The notes under the pieces were generated by a model. That model saw only the letters and a list, made by a program, of their open reading frames with translations, ran no database searches and had not been told where the DNA came from. Positions 18,231 through 26,779 of a DNA stretch of 64,000 nt are shown piece after piece. Numbering within the stretch: position 1 is the stretch's first letter; each line of letters opens with the position of its first letter. The stretch is taken from assembly GCF_900105345.1 (NCBI RefSeq), contig NZ_FNSN01000004.1, positions 62,001 through 126,000 of the forward strand. Reading direction: 5' to 3'. This DNA comes from Arthrobacter woluwensis (GTDB lineage Bacteria > Actinomycetota > Actinomycetes > Actinomycetales > Micrococcaceae). The translations under genes and the position numbers were made by a program.

Positions 18231-20324
18231 ATGACGGCACATGACGTGGTGGACGAGAACATCTGGCTGGAAGAGATCCATGGGGAGGGGCCGCTCGCCT
18301 GGGTGCGGGAGCAGAACGCCCGCACCCAGGAGGTCCTGGACGATGCCGAATTCCATCAGCTCCAGGAGCGCCTGCTCGAGGTCCTGGACTCGACGGACCG
18401 CATCCCGATGGTCGGCAAACGAGGCCGGTGGTACTACAACTTCTGGCGGGACGGCGAGCACCCCAAGGGCCTGTGGCGGCGCACGACCTGGGAGAGCTAC
18501 CTGACGGCCACCCCGGAATGGGACGTGCTGCTCGACCTCGACGCGCTGGCCGCCGAGGAAGGCGCGGAGTGGGTCTGGCACGGCGCCACGTTCCTCCGCC
18601 CGGCGCCGGGCGACGAGTGGCGTCACGCGATGATCGGCCTCTCCCCCGACGGCGGCGACGCCGTCACGTACCGCGAGTTCGACCTCGAGACCCGGAACTT
18701 CCTGCCGGACGGTTTCGTGCTGCCCACGGCCAAGGGCCACGTGAGCTGGGAGGACGAGAACACCCTCCTCGTCAGCACGACGGCGGAAGGCCGCCCCGCG
18801 ACGCAGTCCTCCTACCCGCGGACGAGCGCCCGCTGGCGCCGGGGCACGCCGTTGTCGGACGCGGAGCAGCTCTTCGACGTCCCGGACGACCACATGCTCT
18901 CCTCCGTCTCGCACGATTCGACGCCCGGTTTCGAACGACTGGCCGCGGTGGACTACGTCGACTTCTTCAATGACGAGATCTCGCTGTGGCGGGACGGGGC
19001 ATGGGTCCGGATCGAGAAGCCGGGCACTGTCAGCACGGCCTGGCACCACGAGTGGATCCTGTTCCGGCCGCGCGATCCCTGGACCGTGGGCGGAGCCGAG
19101 TACGCCGCCGGCTCGCTCCTGGTCGCACGCCTCGACGACTGGCTGGACGGCTCCCGTGAACTCACCGTCCTGTTCGAACCGGATTCCCGGACCTCTCTGC
19201 AGTCCTACAGCTGGACCCGGAACCACCTCCTCCTGAACCTGCTCGTGGACGTGTCCTCGCAGATCCGGGTCCTGACGCCCCCGGCCGGCGGCGAGGCCAC
19301 GGACGACGGCGCCGGCGGCGAGTGGCCCTCGGACCTCCTGGACGCCTGCCCGCCGCTGCACGACGTGAACGCCTACGCGGTCGATGACGAGGATGAGACG
19401 GACGGCGACGACTACTGGCTCGTGGCCACCGGTTTCCTCACGCCCACGACTCTGACGCGCGGGACGGTCGGCGGCGATCACGCGGAGATCAAGCGCGCGC
19501 CGTCGTTCTTCCAGGAGGACGACTACGCCGTCGAGCAGCATTTCGCCGTCTCCGCGGACGGCACGCGCGTCCCGTACTTCCAGGTGGCCCGCAAGGACCT
19601 GGTGCTGGATGGCAGCAATGTCACCCAGCTGAGCGGCTATGGCGGATTCGAGGTCTCCCGGACCCCCGCTTACAGCGGCGTCGTGGGCCGCGGGTGGCTG
19701 GAGCGTGGCGGCGTCTACGTGGTGGCCAACATCCGTGGCGGCGGCGAGTACGGACCCTCCTGGCACACCGCCGCCCTGCAGGAGAAGCGCCACCGCGCGT
19801 ATGAGGATTTCGCCGCCGTCGCGAAGGATCTCGTGAACCGGGACGTGACGTCGCCGCGGCTGCTGGGCTGCGCGGGCGGCTCCAACGGCGGTCTCCTGGT
19901 GGGCAACATGCTGACGCAGTACCCCGAGCTCTTCGGCGCGGTGTCCTGCGGAGTGCCGCTCCTGGACATGCGCCGCTACACGAAGCTGTCCGCGGGCGCG
20001 TCCTGGATCGCCGAGTACGGCGACCCCGAGGACCCCGAGCAGTGGGAGTTCATCAAGACGTTCTCGCCGTATCACCTGCTGCGCGACGCCGTCGACTACC
20101 CGCATTCCTTCATCTGGTCGAGCACGTCGGACGACCGGGTGGGGCCCGTCCAGGCCCGGAAGATGGCGGCGCGGATGCAGGCGATGGGTGTGCCGAACGT
20201 CTGGTACCACGAGACCATCGAGGGCGGCCACGCCGGCGCCTCCGACAACCGCCAGGCCGCGGCGCTTCAGGCCCGCAACCAGCACTTCCTGTGGAAGGCG
20301 CTGACGGGTCAGCTGCCGGGCTGA
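18231..20324 (+). CDS. prolyl oligopeptidase family (S9) serine peptidase
   Basis: A 697-residue cytosolic peptidase: N-terminal beta-propeller (about 1-430) and C-terminal alpha/beta-hydrolase domain. Catalytic residues can be read directly: Ser551 in GGSNGG, Asp634 or Asp635 in STSDDRVGP, and His667 in EGGHAG. The segment ANIRGGGEYGPSWH before the nucleophile is typical of S9A oligopeptidases. Such enzymes cleave short peptides, often after proline. There is no signal peptide. The ATG is preceded by TAGGAT at 6 nt and no ribosome-binding site, so the mRNA is probably leaderless. The gene is divergent from the FAD-protein gene with 147 bp between the starts. Confidence 0.92.
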   Translation: MTAHDVVDENIWLEEIHGEGPLAWVREQNARTQEVLDDAEFHQLQERLLEVLDSTDRIPMVGKRGRWYYNFWRDGEHPKGLWRRTTWESYLTATPEWDVLLDLDALAAEEGAEWVWHGATFLRPAPGDEWRHAMIGLSPDGGDAVTYREFDLETRNFLPDGFVLPTAKGHVSWEDENTLLVSTTAEGRPATQSSYPRTSARWRRGTPLSDAEQLFDVPDDHMLSSVSHDSTPGFERLAAVDYVDFFNDEISLWRDGAWVRIEKPGTVSTAWHHEWILFRPRDPWTVGGAEYAAGSLLVARLDDWLDGSRELTVLFEPDSRTSLQSYSWTRNHLLLNLLVDVSSQIRVLTPPAGGEATDDGAGGEWPSDLLDACPPLHDVNAYAVDDEDETDGDDYWLVATGFLTPTTLTRGTVGGDHAEIKRAPSFFQEDDYAVEQHFAVSADGTRVPYFQVARKDLVLDGSNVTQLSGYGGFEVSRTPAYSGVVGRGWLERGGVYVVANIRGGGEYGPSWHTAALQEKRHRAYEDFAAVAKDLVNRDVTSPRLLGCAGGSNGGLLVGNMLTQYPELFGAVSCGVPLLDMRRYTKLSAGASWIAEYGDPEDPEQWEFIKTFSPYHLLRDAVDYPHSFIWSSTSDDRVGPVQARKMAARMQAMGVPNVWYHETIEGGHAGASDNRQAAALQARNQHFLWKALTGQLPG

Positions 20325-20454
20325 GCCGCGAGGGCTTCTGCCTGAGGCGGGCGCCCACGGGGCGTGTTCCGGCGGCTCCGGAACACGCTCCGGCGCCGTC
20401 CGGCCGCCGCTTCCCGGTCGTCTCGCGGGCGACGGCGGGAGGGGCCGCGTCGTT

Positions 20455-20483
20455 TTGCGTTGCGGCGGGCGCTTCGGTACTCT
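20455..20483 (+). promoter_or_regulatory. promoter of tRNA-Ser(GCT)
   Basis: TTGCGT at 20455-20460 and TACTCT at 20478-20483, 17-bp spacer, 21 nt before the tRNA. Confidence 0.7.
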
Positions 20484-20504
20484 TGCATGGCTAGCAAATA
20501 GCGA

Positions 20505-20596
20505 GGAGACGTGCCAGAGCGGCCGAATGGACTTCACTGCTAATGAAGGGTCGGGGTTAAACTCGACCGGGGGTTCAAATCCCCCCGTCTCCGCCA
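20505..20596 (+). tRNA. tRNA-Ser (anticodon GCT)
   Basis: Class II tRNA: acceptor GGAGACG/CGTCTCC, anticodon stem CTTCA/TGAAG with loop CTGCTAA (anticodon GCT), long variable arm, T loop TTCAAAT. The 3' CCA is encoded (20594-20596), unlike in tRNA-Thr and tRNA-Ser(TGA). Confidence 0.96.
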
Positions 20597-20599
20597 ATC

Positions 20600-20630
20600 G
20601 AGCCCCGGGAAACCGGGGCTCTTTTGTTTG
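20600..20630 (+). terminator. intrinsic terminator of tRNA-Ser(GCT)
   Basis: A 9-bp stem GAGCCCCGG/CCGGGGCTC with GAAA tetraloop, followed by TTTTGTTTG. Confidence 0.87.
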
Positions 20631-20661
20631 CCCGGCGACACCGGAACACTGCGATGCAGCC

Positions 20662-20727
20662 GAGTTCGGGGGTCCGTTCCGGAGCCGGTGGCTGCAGCCA
20701 CCTGCTGTGGAACGGACCCCCGAACTC
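20662..20727. repeat. nested inverted repeat
   Basis: Outer arms of 19 bp, perfect (20662-20680 and 20709-20727), enclose a second perfect 16-bp palindrome GGTGGCTGCAGCCACC (20687-20702). It lies between the tRNA-Ser terminator and the 3' end of the fucosidase gene. It could end fucosidase transcription but has no T-run, and looks more like a repetitive extragenic palindrome. Confidence 0.8.
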
Positions 20728-20755
20728 GCCGCGACGAGTCACGCGGACCGATCCG

Positions 20756-22243
20756 TCACGCGAATTGCACGACGACGCCGCGAGCCCCCAGCGCGGAGTC
20801 CTTCCCCGTTGCTTCGCCCTCCGCCGCCGGACGGCCTTCCAGCCCCTCGACGCTCTCGCTCAGAGTCACGTTGAGGACGTCCTCGGCATCCTGGGCCCAG
20901 CCGGCGACGGTCGCCCCACCGAGGGCCTGGACCTCCGCGACCTTTCGGGACAGCGGGATCCTGACGCCATCGGCGGGACCGTCGAGGGTGATCAGGTGGA
21001 GCCGGCCGGGCGTCCCGGCGTCGGCGGGCGTCTCGGTCAGCCACCACGTGGTGCCGCCGTCGTCCCAGCTCTCGGCGAGACCATTGCCGGGGATCAGGCC
21101 CTCGGTCACGGCGCGGGTCCCGTACAGGGCCGGTCCAAACTCCTCGAGCCAGGTTCCGATGACCTCGAGTGCCTCACGGATGGATGGCGGGATCGCGCCG
21201 GTGGGATCCGGGCCGACGCCCAGCAGGAGATTCCCACCCCGGGCGACGACCTTGACCAGCATGTCGACCACCTCCCGGGGGTCCTTGGCCTGCTCGTCCG
21301 GGGAGAGAGACGTCCAGTTGTCCGAAAGCGTCACGCACGATTCCCACGGGTAGGACGGGCGGTGATCCGGGATCCGCTGCTCCGGCGTGCGATAGTCCTC
21401 GTTCGGCCCGTGGACTTCCCGGTCGACCACGAGAATGCCCGGCTGGAGTTCCCGCGCCCGAGCGGCGATCCGGTCGATGTCGATGGGCTCGAACGGTGCG
21501 AAGACCCATCCGGCGTCGAGCCAGAGCACGTTGACGGGTCCGTAGCCGGTGAGGAGCTCCTCGATCTGGGCGTGGGTGAAGTCCACGAAGCTCTGCCAGC
21601 GCTCGGGGTCCGCCTCGGCGTCGTAGTTGTGGAAGCGGTCCACGGTGTCGCCGTCCGGTGACCAGTAGCCCGGGTGATTCCAGTCCGCCTTCGAGAAGTA
21701 CACGCCGGTCTCCAGGCCCTGGGAGCGGAAGGCCTCGAACGTCTCGGCGAGGACGTCGCGGCCCAGGGGGACGTCCTCCGCGGTGACCTTGAAGTCCGAG
21801 TGGGCGGTGTCGAACATGTTGAAGCCGTCATGGTGCTTGGACGTGAACACGAGGTACTTCGCCCCCGCCGCACGGGCGAGCGCGGCCCAGTCCTCAGGAT
21901 CGTAATCCTGTCCCGCGAAGGCCGTGCGGGCGGCTTTGTACTGCTCTTCCCAGGCATCGTCGTCGCCCTGGAATCCGGCCGGCAGGAGCATCATCTCCTC
22001 GTCGCGGGACCGGCAGAGCGTCCAGCTGTCTCCGAGGCCCTGGGAGGTGTAGATCCCCCAGTGCATGATGATGCCGAACTTGTGATCCTGCCAGTCCTCC
22101 AGACGGGCACGGCTGAGAGGATCGGCCGGGAAGCTGTAGCCGGGGTCGTGCGCATCGACGACCGCACCGGCCGCCAGGCTGGGCTTGAGGGTGGGAAGGG
22201 ACGCGTGGCCCTCATCGAGAGGGGAAGATGTGTGCTCAGTCAC
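20756..22243 (-). CDS. alpha-L-fucosidase, GH29
   Basis: Glycoside hydrolase family 29 retaining enzyme that removes L-fucose from glycans, 495 residues from the chosen start. N-terminal catalytic barrel: HKFGIIMHWGIYTSQG, then YLVFTSKHHDGFNMFD, then the nucleophile Asp243 in NVLWLDAGW. A small C-terminal beta domain follows. There is no signal peptide, so the enzyme acts in the cytosol on imported fucosides. The GTG at 22243 is chosen because AGGAAGG lies 9 nt upstream. No fucose transporter or catabolic gene is adjacent, which is unusual for a fucosidase; it stands alone between a tRNA and recQ. Confidence 0.92.
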   Translation of the reverse strand: MTEHTSSPLDEGHASLPTLKPSLAAGAVVDAHDPGYSFPADPLSRARLEDWQDHKFGIIMHWGIYTSQGLGDSWTLCRSRDEEMMLLPAGFQGDDDAWEEQYKAARTAFAGQDYDPEDWAALARAAGAKYLVFTSKHHDGFNMFDTAHSDFKVTAEDVPLGRDVLAETFEAFRSQGLETGVYFSKADWNHPGYWSPDGDTVDRFHNYDAEADPERWQSFVDFTHAQIEELLTGYGPVNVLWLDAGWVFAPFEPIDIDRIAARARELQPGILVVDREVHGPNEDYRTPEQRIPDHRPSYPWESCVTLSDNWTSLSPDEQAKDPREVVDMLVKVVARGGNLLLGVGPDPTGAIPPSIREALEVIGTWLEEFGPALYGTRAVTEGLIPGNGLAESWDDGGTTWWLTETPADAGTPGRLHLITLDGPADGVRIPLSRKVAEVQALGGATVAGWAQDAEDVLNVTLSESVEGLEGRPAAEGEATGKDSALGARGVVVQFA

Positions 22244-22327
22244 GATCACTATCCTTCCTCTTGAATCAGCTCCCGTCACCCCTTCGGGAGAATAAGTCGC
22301 CGATTCACAGCTTCCGCCCGGCCGTGC

Positions 22328-24490
22328 TCAGCCCGCGAGCGCGAGCACGAACGGCAGCACCGCGCCGGCCCCGGCCTGACGGAGGGAGCGCCCGGCCACG
22401 ACCACGGTCCAGCGGGTGTCCACCGAGTCGTCCACGAGGAGGATCGTGGCGCCAGGGTGCGCCGCCAGGAATTCCTCGATCTGAGGTGTCGGCCCGAAGC
22501 GATCCCAGACCTCGGCCAGTCGATAGGCGCTGTTGCCGCGACGGCCCGCGCCACCCATCGAATGACGGACGCCGAGCGATCCCAGGTAAGGCATACGTCC
22601 GATCTCCGCGAGCCCGGTGGCGACGGATTCGATCAGCTGTGGGCGCTTCTGGGACGGCACGGAGACCACGGCGAGCGGGCGGTCCTGTCCGCTCCAGGGA
22701 TCGATACCACGCCCCTCCGGGCGGCCCCAGTCACGGAGCACGGCGACGCAGGCCCGGAGCATGTCCTCCCGCACGGGGGCGTCCTCCGCGCTCTCGGCGA
22801 GCGCCTCCCGCAGGGGGCCGCCCCACCCCAGATCACTCAGGCGGGCGAGCGCCCGGCCCTCGGCCACGGCTTCAGCGGGCGGGATCTTTCCCTTCACCGG
22901 GACGCCCAGCCGGTCCATCCCGGTGGGCCACAGGGCGCGGGTCTCGACCACGGCCCCCACCTTGTCCAGTTCGGCCGCGGCGGCGTTGAGGGCCTCCCGG
23001 CTGACCCCGCTGGGGTACCAGGGCCCGGCGCAGTTGTCACAGCGACCGCAGGCATGCGCGTCAGGGTCGTCCAGGACCGAGGTGATGAACTCCATCCGGC
23101 ACCCGGCGGTCTCCTGGTAGATCACCATGAGGTCCTGTTCCTGCACACGGGCCTCGGCGATGCGGGCGTACCGCTCGGCGTCGTAGAACCAGCCCTTGCC
23201 GGTGGACTGCCAGCCGCCCTGCACGCGCTCGACCGCCCCGTCCACGGCCAGGACCTTCAAGAGGAGCTCCAGCCGCGAGCGCCCCAGGTCCACGCGGGGT
23301 TCAAGAGCGGGACTGGACAACGGCTTGGGCGAGGCGTCCAGGGCGTCCAGCACCGCCATGGCCTTCTCCTGCTCCGGCATGGACGCCGTGGCGAAGTACT
23401 TCCAGATCTCGCGGTCTTCCGCACCCGGGAGCAGGAGGACATCGGCGTTGGCGCCGCCACGGCCGGCACGGCCCACTTGCTGGTAGTACGCCACGGGAGA
23501 GCTGGGGGCGCCGAGGTGGACCACGAAACCGAGATCCGGCTTGTCGAAGCCCATGCCCAGCGCCGAGGTGGCCACGAGGGCCTTGACCTGATTGTCCTTC
23601 AGCCGCTGTTCCGCGAGTTCGCGTTCCGCCGTGTCCGTCTTCCCGCTGTACGACAACACCTCGTAGCCGCGTTCGGACAGCATCCGCGCCGTCTCCTCCG
23701 CGGCGGAGACGGTGAGGGTGTAGATGATGCCGCTGCCGGGCAGATCCTTGAGGTGCTCGGCGAGCCAGGCGAGGCGCGCGGTGTTGTCCGGCAGCTTGAG
23801 GACGCCCAGGCGCAATGAATCACGACCCAGGGTGCCCCGGATGGTGAGCACGTCCGTGCCGAGCTGCTCCTCGATGTCATGCACCACGCGGGAGTTGGCG
23901 GTGGCCGTGGTGGCGAGGACCGGGACGTCACCGGGCAACTGCCGGATCAGGTCCGCGATGCGCCGGTAGTCCGGACGGAAGTCGTGCCCCCAGTCGGAGA
24001 TGCAGTGCGCTTCGTCCACCACCAGCAGACCCGTGCGGCGGATAAGCTCAGGGAGCTCGCGTTCCCGGAACGCCGGATTGACGAGCCGTTCCGGGGAGAC
24101 GAGCAGGACATCCACGTCGTCCGCCGCGAGGCGGGCCGAGACATTCTCCCAATCGAGCTGGTTGGCGGAGTTGATCGCCACGGCCCTCACCCCGGCGCGC
24201 GCCGCGGCTTCGACCTGGTCCCTCATGAGCGCCAGCAACGGCGACACGATCAGCGTGGGGCCCGCACCACGACGCCGCAGCAGCAGCGATGCCACGAAGT
24301 ACACCGCGGATTTGCCCCAGCCGGTGCGCTGGACCACGAGGGCCCGGCGCGAATGATCGACCAATGCTTCGATGGCCTCGAACTGGCCCCGGTGGAACTC
24401 GGCATCCGGATTGTTCACCAGGTCCCTCAGAACCTGGACGGCCTCCTGATAGCTCCTGCTCTGGGTGTGCACCGCGTTCGTCTCAGCCAT
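22328..24490 (-). CDS. recQ: RecQ-type ATP-dependent DNA helicase with C-terminal phosphoribosyltransferase-like domain
   Basis: 720-residue superfamily 2 helicase. Motif I is QRTGWGKS (54-61), motif II DEAH (159-162) with ISDWGHDFRPDY, motif III TTATAN, and motif VI QQVGRAGRGG. A zinc-binding set (CRMEF...CGRCDNC) follows around residues 475-495. After a linker, the last about 70 residues contain ILLVDDSVDTRWT (about 683-695), which resembles the PRPP-binding loop of type I phosphoribosyltransferases such as ComF. RecQ helicases unwind forks and recombination intermediates; the PRTase-like tail may be structural or regulatory. No ribosome-binding site is obvious; AATACT stands 7 nt upstream of the ATG. 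Confidence 0.92.
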   Translation of the reverse strand: MAETNAVHTQSRSYQEAVQVLRDLVNNPDAEFHRGQFEAIEALVDHSRRALVVQRTGWGKSAVYFVASLLLRRRGAGPTLIVSPLLALMRDQVEAAARAGVRAVAINSANQLDWENVSARLAADDVDVLLVSPERLVNPAFRERELPELIRRTGLLVVDEAHCISDWGHDFRPDYRRIADLIRQLPGDVPVLATTATANSRVVHDIEEQLGTDVLTIRGTLGRDSLRLGVLKLPDNTARLAWLAEHLKDLPGSGIIYTLTVSAAEETARMLSERGYEVLSYSGKTDTAERELAEQRLKDNQVKALVATSALGMGFDKPDLGFVVHLGAPSSPVAYYQQVGRAGRGGANADVLLLPGAEDREIWKYFATASMPEQEKAMAVLDALDASPKPLSSPALEPRVDLGRSRLELLLKVLAVDGAVERVQGGWQSTGKGWFYDAERYARIAEARVQEQDLMVIYQETAGCRMEFITSVLDDPDAHACGRCDNCAGPWYPSGVSREALNAAAAELDKVGAVVETRALWPTGMDRLGVPVKGKIPPAEAVAEGRALARLSDLGWGGPLREALAESAEDAPVREDMLRACVAVLRDWGRPEGRGIDPWSGQDRPLAVVSVPSQKRPQLIESVATGLAEIGRMPYLGSLGVRHSMGGAGRRGNSAYRLAEVWDRFGPTPQIEEFLAAHPGATILLVDDSVDTRWTVVVAGRSLRQAGAGAVLPFVLALAG

Positions 24491-24654
24491 GGTCCCCAGT
24501 ATTCCGCACGGACTACCGGCCCGCGCCCCGGGTGGTCCCGTATGTGGACAAGGACACGTGCCGGGACCTCACCGCGGGCGAGGCCCAGGCCGGCCCATCG
24601 GCACAGCGACCGACAGCCCCACATCGGCCCCGCCCCGCGACAGGCCTTCCCGGT

Positions 24655-25077
24655 TCAGCCCCGCGAACTCCGCATGGCACGGACGTGCTGCACGGCGGGA
24701 TCCGCGGCCAGCTCCGCATAGCGCTCGGAGCCGAGCGGGACGAGGGCGACGCGGCCGTCGTCGTCGTGGTGGATGCCCCAGCCGTAGCGCTTGGCCAGCG
24801 GCGAGGCCCGCAGGCAGGGCTGACCCTTGGAGAAGAAGGCGGCGCGGGCTTCGGGCCATTCCTCCGGAGGAATCCCGGTCCGTTCCGCGTGGATCCGGAA
24901 GAGCAGGTCGTCCGAGGTCAGCTGGTACGGGGCCTCGTCGATCAATTCGAATTGGCGCTGGGCCATGGTCGGCTTCGCCCGGGCTGCGGGCACCTCCGCG
25001 GACACGACCGGGCAATCTTCGGCGACTTCGATGAAGGTGGTCCGGTAATTGGTGGTGTGGCCGTCCTCGGTCTTCAT
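24655..25077 (-). CDS. conserved hypothetical protein (DUF6157-like)
   Basis: A 140-residue soluble protein (MKTEDGHTTNYRTTFIEVAEDC...) seen in many actinobacteria and firmicutes without known function. Conserved pieces are the N-terminal TTNYRTTFIEVAEDCPV, KPTMAQRQFELI, PYQLTSDDLLF and FFSKGQPCLRASPL followed by KRYGWGIH. No catalytic motif or membrane segment. The ATG at 25077 is the natural start by homology memory; the frame runs on upstream through the manB promoter and gene, but that part is antisense. CACAAT 6 nt upstream suggests a leaderless mRNA. It is divergent from manB. Confidence 0.78.
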   Translation of the reverse strand: MKTEDGHTTNYRTTFIEVAEDCPVVSAEVPAARAKPTMAQRQFELIDEAPYQLTSDDLLFRIHAERTGIPPEEWPEARAAFFSKGQPCLRASPLAKRYGWGIHHDDDGRVALVPLGSERYAELAADPAVQHVRAMRSSRG

Positions 25078-25134
25078 ACCGCCATTGTGCCGCGCGGTCA
25101 TCCACAGGAGAAGGAAAAACCACCGGCGTCTACG

Positions 25135-25140
25135 TAAACT
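25135..25140 (+). promoter_or_regulatory. -10 element for a leaderless transcript (manB)
   Basis: TAAACT, then 6 nt, then the GTG start of the phosphomannomutase gene; no Shine-Dalgarno. Confidence 0.6.
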
Positions 25141-25146
25141 AGGCGG

Positions 25147-26562
25147 GTGACTGAACAGCAGCAGAGCATCGACCTTTCCCCATCCTTCAAGGCCTACGAC
25201 GTGCGTGGCCTGGTGGGCGAGACCATCACGGCCGAGATCGTGGAGGCCGTCGGCGCCGCCTTCGTCGATGTTCTGGGCCTGGCCGGACAGACCATCCTGG
25301 TGGGCGGGGACATGCGTCCGTCCTCCCCCGAGTTCGCGCAGAAGTTCGCCGAGGGCGCCGCGGCGCGCGGCGCCAACCCGCAACTCCTGGGGCTCATCTC
25401 CACGGACGAGCTCTACTTCGCCTGCGGCGCCCTCGACGCCGCCGGCGCCACCTTCACCGCCAGCCACAACCCTGCGGCGTACAACGGCATCAAGATGGCC
25501 AAGGCCGGCGCCGTGCCGATCTCGTCGGAGACCGGCCTCCAGGAGATCCAGCACGCCGCCGAGGAGTACCTCGCCGCCGGCCTGATCCCGTCCGTCGAAG
25601 CTCCGGGCGCCATCACCGAGCGGGACGTCCTCAAGGACTACTCCGAGTACCTGCGCCGGCTGGTGGACCTCTCCGGGATCCGCCCGCTCAAGGTCGTGGT
25701 GGACGCGGGCAACGGCATGGCCGGCCTGACCACCCCGGCCGTCCTCGGCTCCGAGCTGCTGAGCCCGCTGCCGCTGGACATCACCCCCCTGTACTTCGAG
25801 CTGGACGGCACCTTCCCCAACCACCCGGCGAACCCGCTGGAGCCGGAGAACCTGGTGGACCTGCAGAAGGCCGTGGTCGAGCACGGCGCGGACATCGGCC
25901 TGGCCTTCGACGGCGACGCCGACCGCTGCTTCGTCATCGACGAGAAGGGTGAGCCGGTCTCCCCCTCCGCCATCACGGGCATGGTCGCCCGCCGCGAGAT
26001 CGCCCGTGCCAAGGCACTCGGCGAGGAGACCCCGGTGATCATCCACAACCTGCTCACCTCCCTCGCGGTGCCGGAACTCATCGAGCACGACGGCGGCCGC
26101 GCCGTCCGCACGCGCGTGGGCCACTCCTTCATCAAGGCCGTCATGGCCGAGGAAGGCGCCGTGTTCGGCGGCGAGCACTCCGCGCACTTCTACTTCCGCG
26201 ACTTCTTCAATGCCGACACCGGCATGCTGGCCGCCATGCACGTTCTGGCGGCTCTCGGCGAGCAGGACGGTCCGCTGTCCGAACTGGCCCGCGAGTACGA
26301 GCCGTACGTCTCCTCCGGCGAGATCAACTCGGAGATCGAGGACAAGGCCGGCGCCGTCGCACGGGTCCGCGCCGACTTCGAGGGTGAGGGCGTCACCGAG
26401 GACACCATGGACGGCAGCACGTTCAGCGCCGCCGACGGTTCCTGGTGGTTCAACCTGCGCCCGTCCAACACGGAGCCCTTCCTGCGCCTGAACGCCGAGG
26501 CCAAGGACGCCGAGACCATGGCGAAGGTCCGGGACCGCGTCCTGGCGCTCGTCCGCCGCTGA
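25147..26562 (+). CDS. manB: phosphomannomutase/phosphoglucomutase
   Basis: Cytosolic alpha-D-phosphohexomutase, 471 residues, interconverting mannose-6-phosphate and mannose-1-phosphate (or the glucose pair) for GDP-mannose and cell-envelope sugars. Four domains with the four signature loops: phosphoserine loop TASHNP (Ser106), metal-binding FDGDADR (about 255-261), sugar-binding GGEHSAHFYF, and phosphate-binding RPSNTEPFLRL near the C-terminus. The GTG start is preceded by TAAACT at 6 nt and no ribosome-binding site, implying a leaderless mRNA. A hairpin with GAAA loop follows the gene. Confidence 0.93.
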   Translation: MTEQQQSIDLSPSFKAYDVRGLVGETITAEIVEAVGAAFVDVLGLAGQTILVGGDMRPSSPEFAQKFAEGAAARGANPQLLGLISTDELYFACGALDAAGATFTASHNPAAYNGIKMAKAGAVPISSETGLQEIQHAAEEYLAAGLIPSVEAPGAITERDVLKDYSEYLRRLVDLSGIRPLKVVVDAGNGMAGLTTPAVLGSELLSPLPLDITPLYFELDGTFPNHPANPLEPENLVDLQKAVVEHGADIGLAFDGDADRCFVIDEKGEPVSPSAITGMVARREIARAKALGEETPVIIHNLLTSLAVPELIEHDGGRAVRTRVGHSFIKAVMAEEGAVFGGEHSAHFYFRDFFNADTGMLAAMHVLAALGEQDGPLSELAREYEPYVSSGEINSEIEDKAGAVARVRADFEGEGVTEDTMDGSTFSAADGSWWFNLRPSNTEPFLRLNAEAKDAETMAKVRDRVLALVRR

Positions 26563-26611
26563 CCCCGGAGCGCGGCGCTCCTCTGCACCGCGTCGCCGGA
26601 CGACAAGCTCT

Positions 26612-26641
26612 CGAGTGGGGCCCGGAAACGGGCCCCACTCG
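26612..26641. terminator. hairpin, probable terminator of manB
   Basis: A 13-bp perfect stem CGAGTGGGGCCCG/CGGGCCCCACTCG with GAAA tetraloop. No T-run follows, so efficiency is uncertain. Confidence 0.65.
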
Positions 26642-26779
26642 CATGTCAGCCGGTCGTCACAATCCCCACGTCTGATATCCCGGACAGTGTCACCCGTCAC
26701 AAGGCCTCCCGCGTCGCCCGCGTGCGATGTCCTGGTGTGAGAGCTTTCACGGCCCACACGTTCAAAGGAGATCGTGCCC

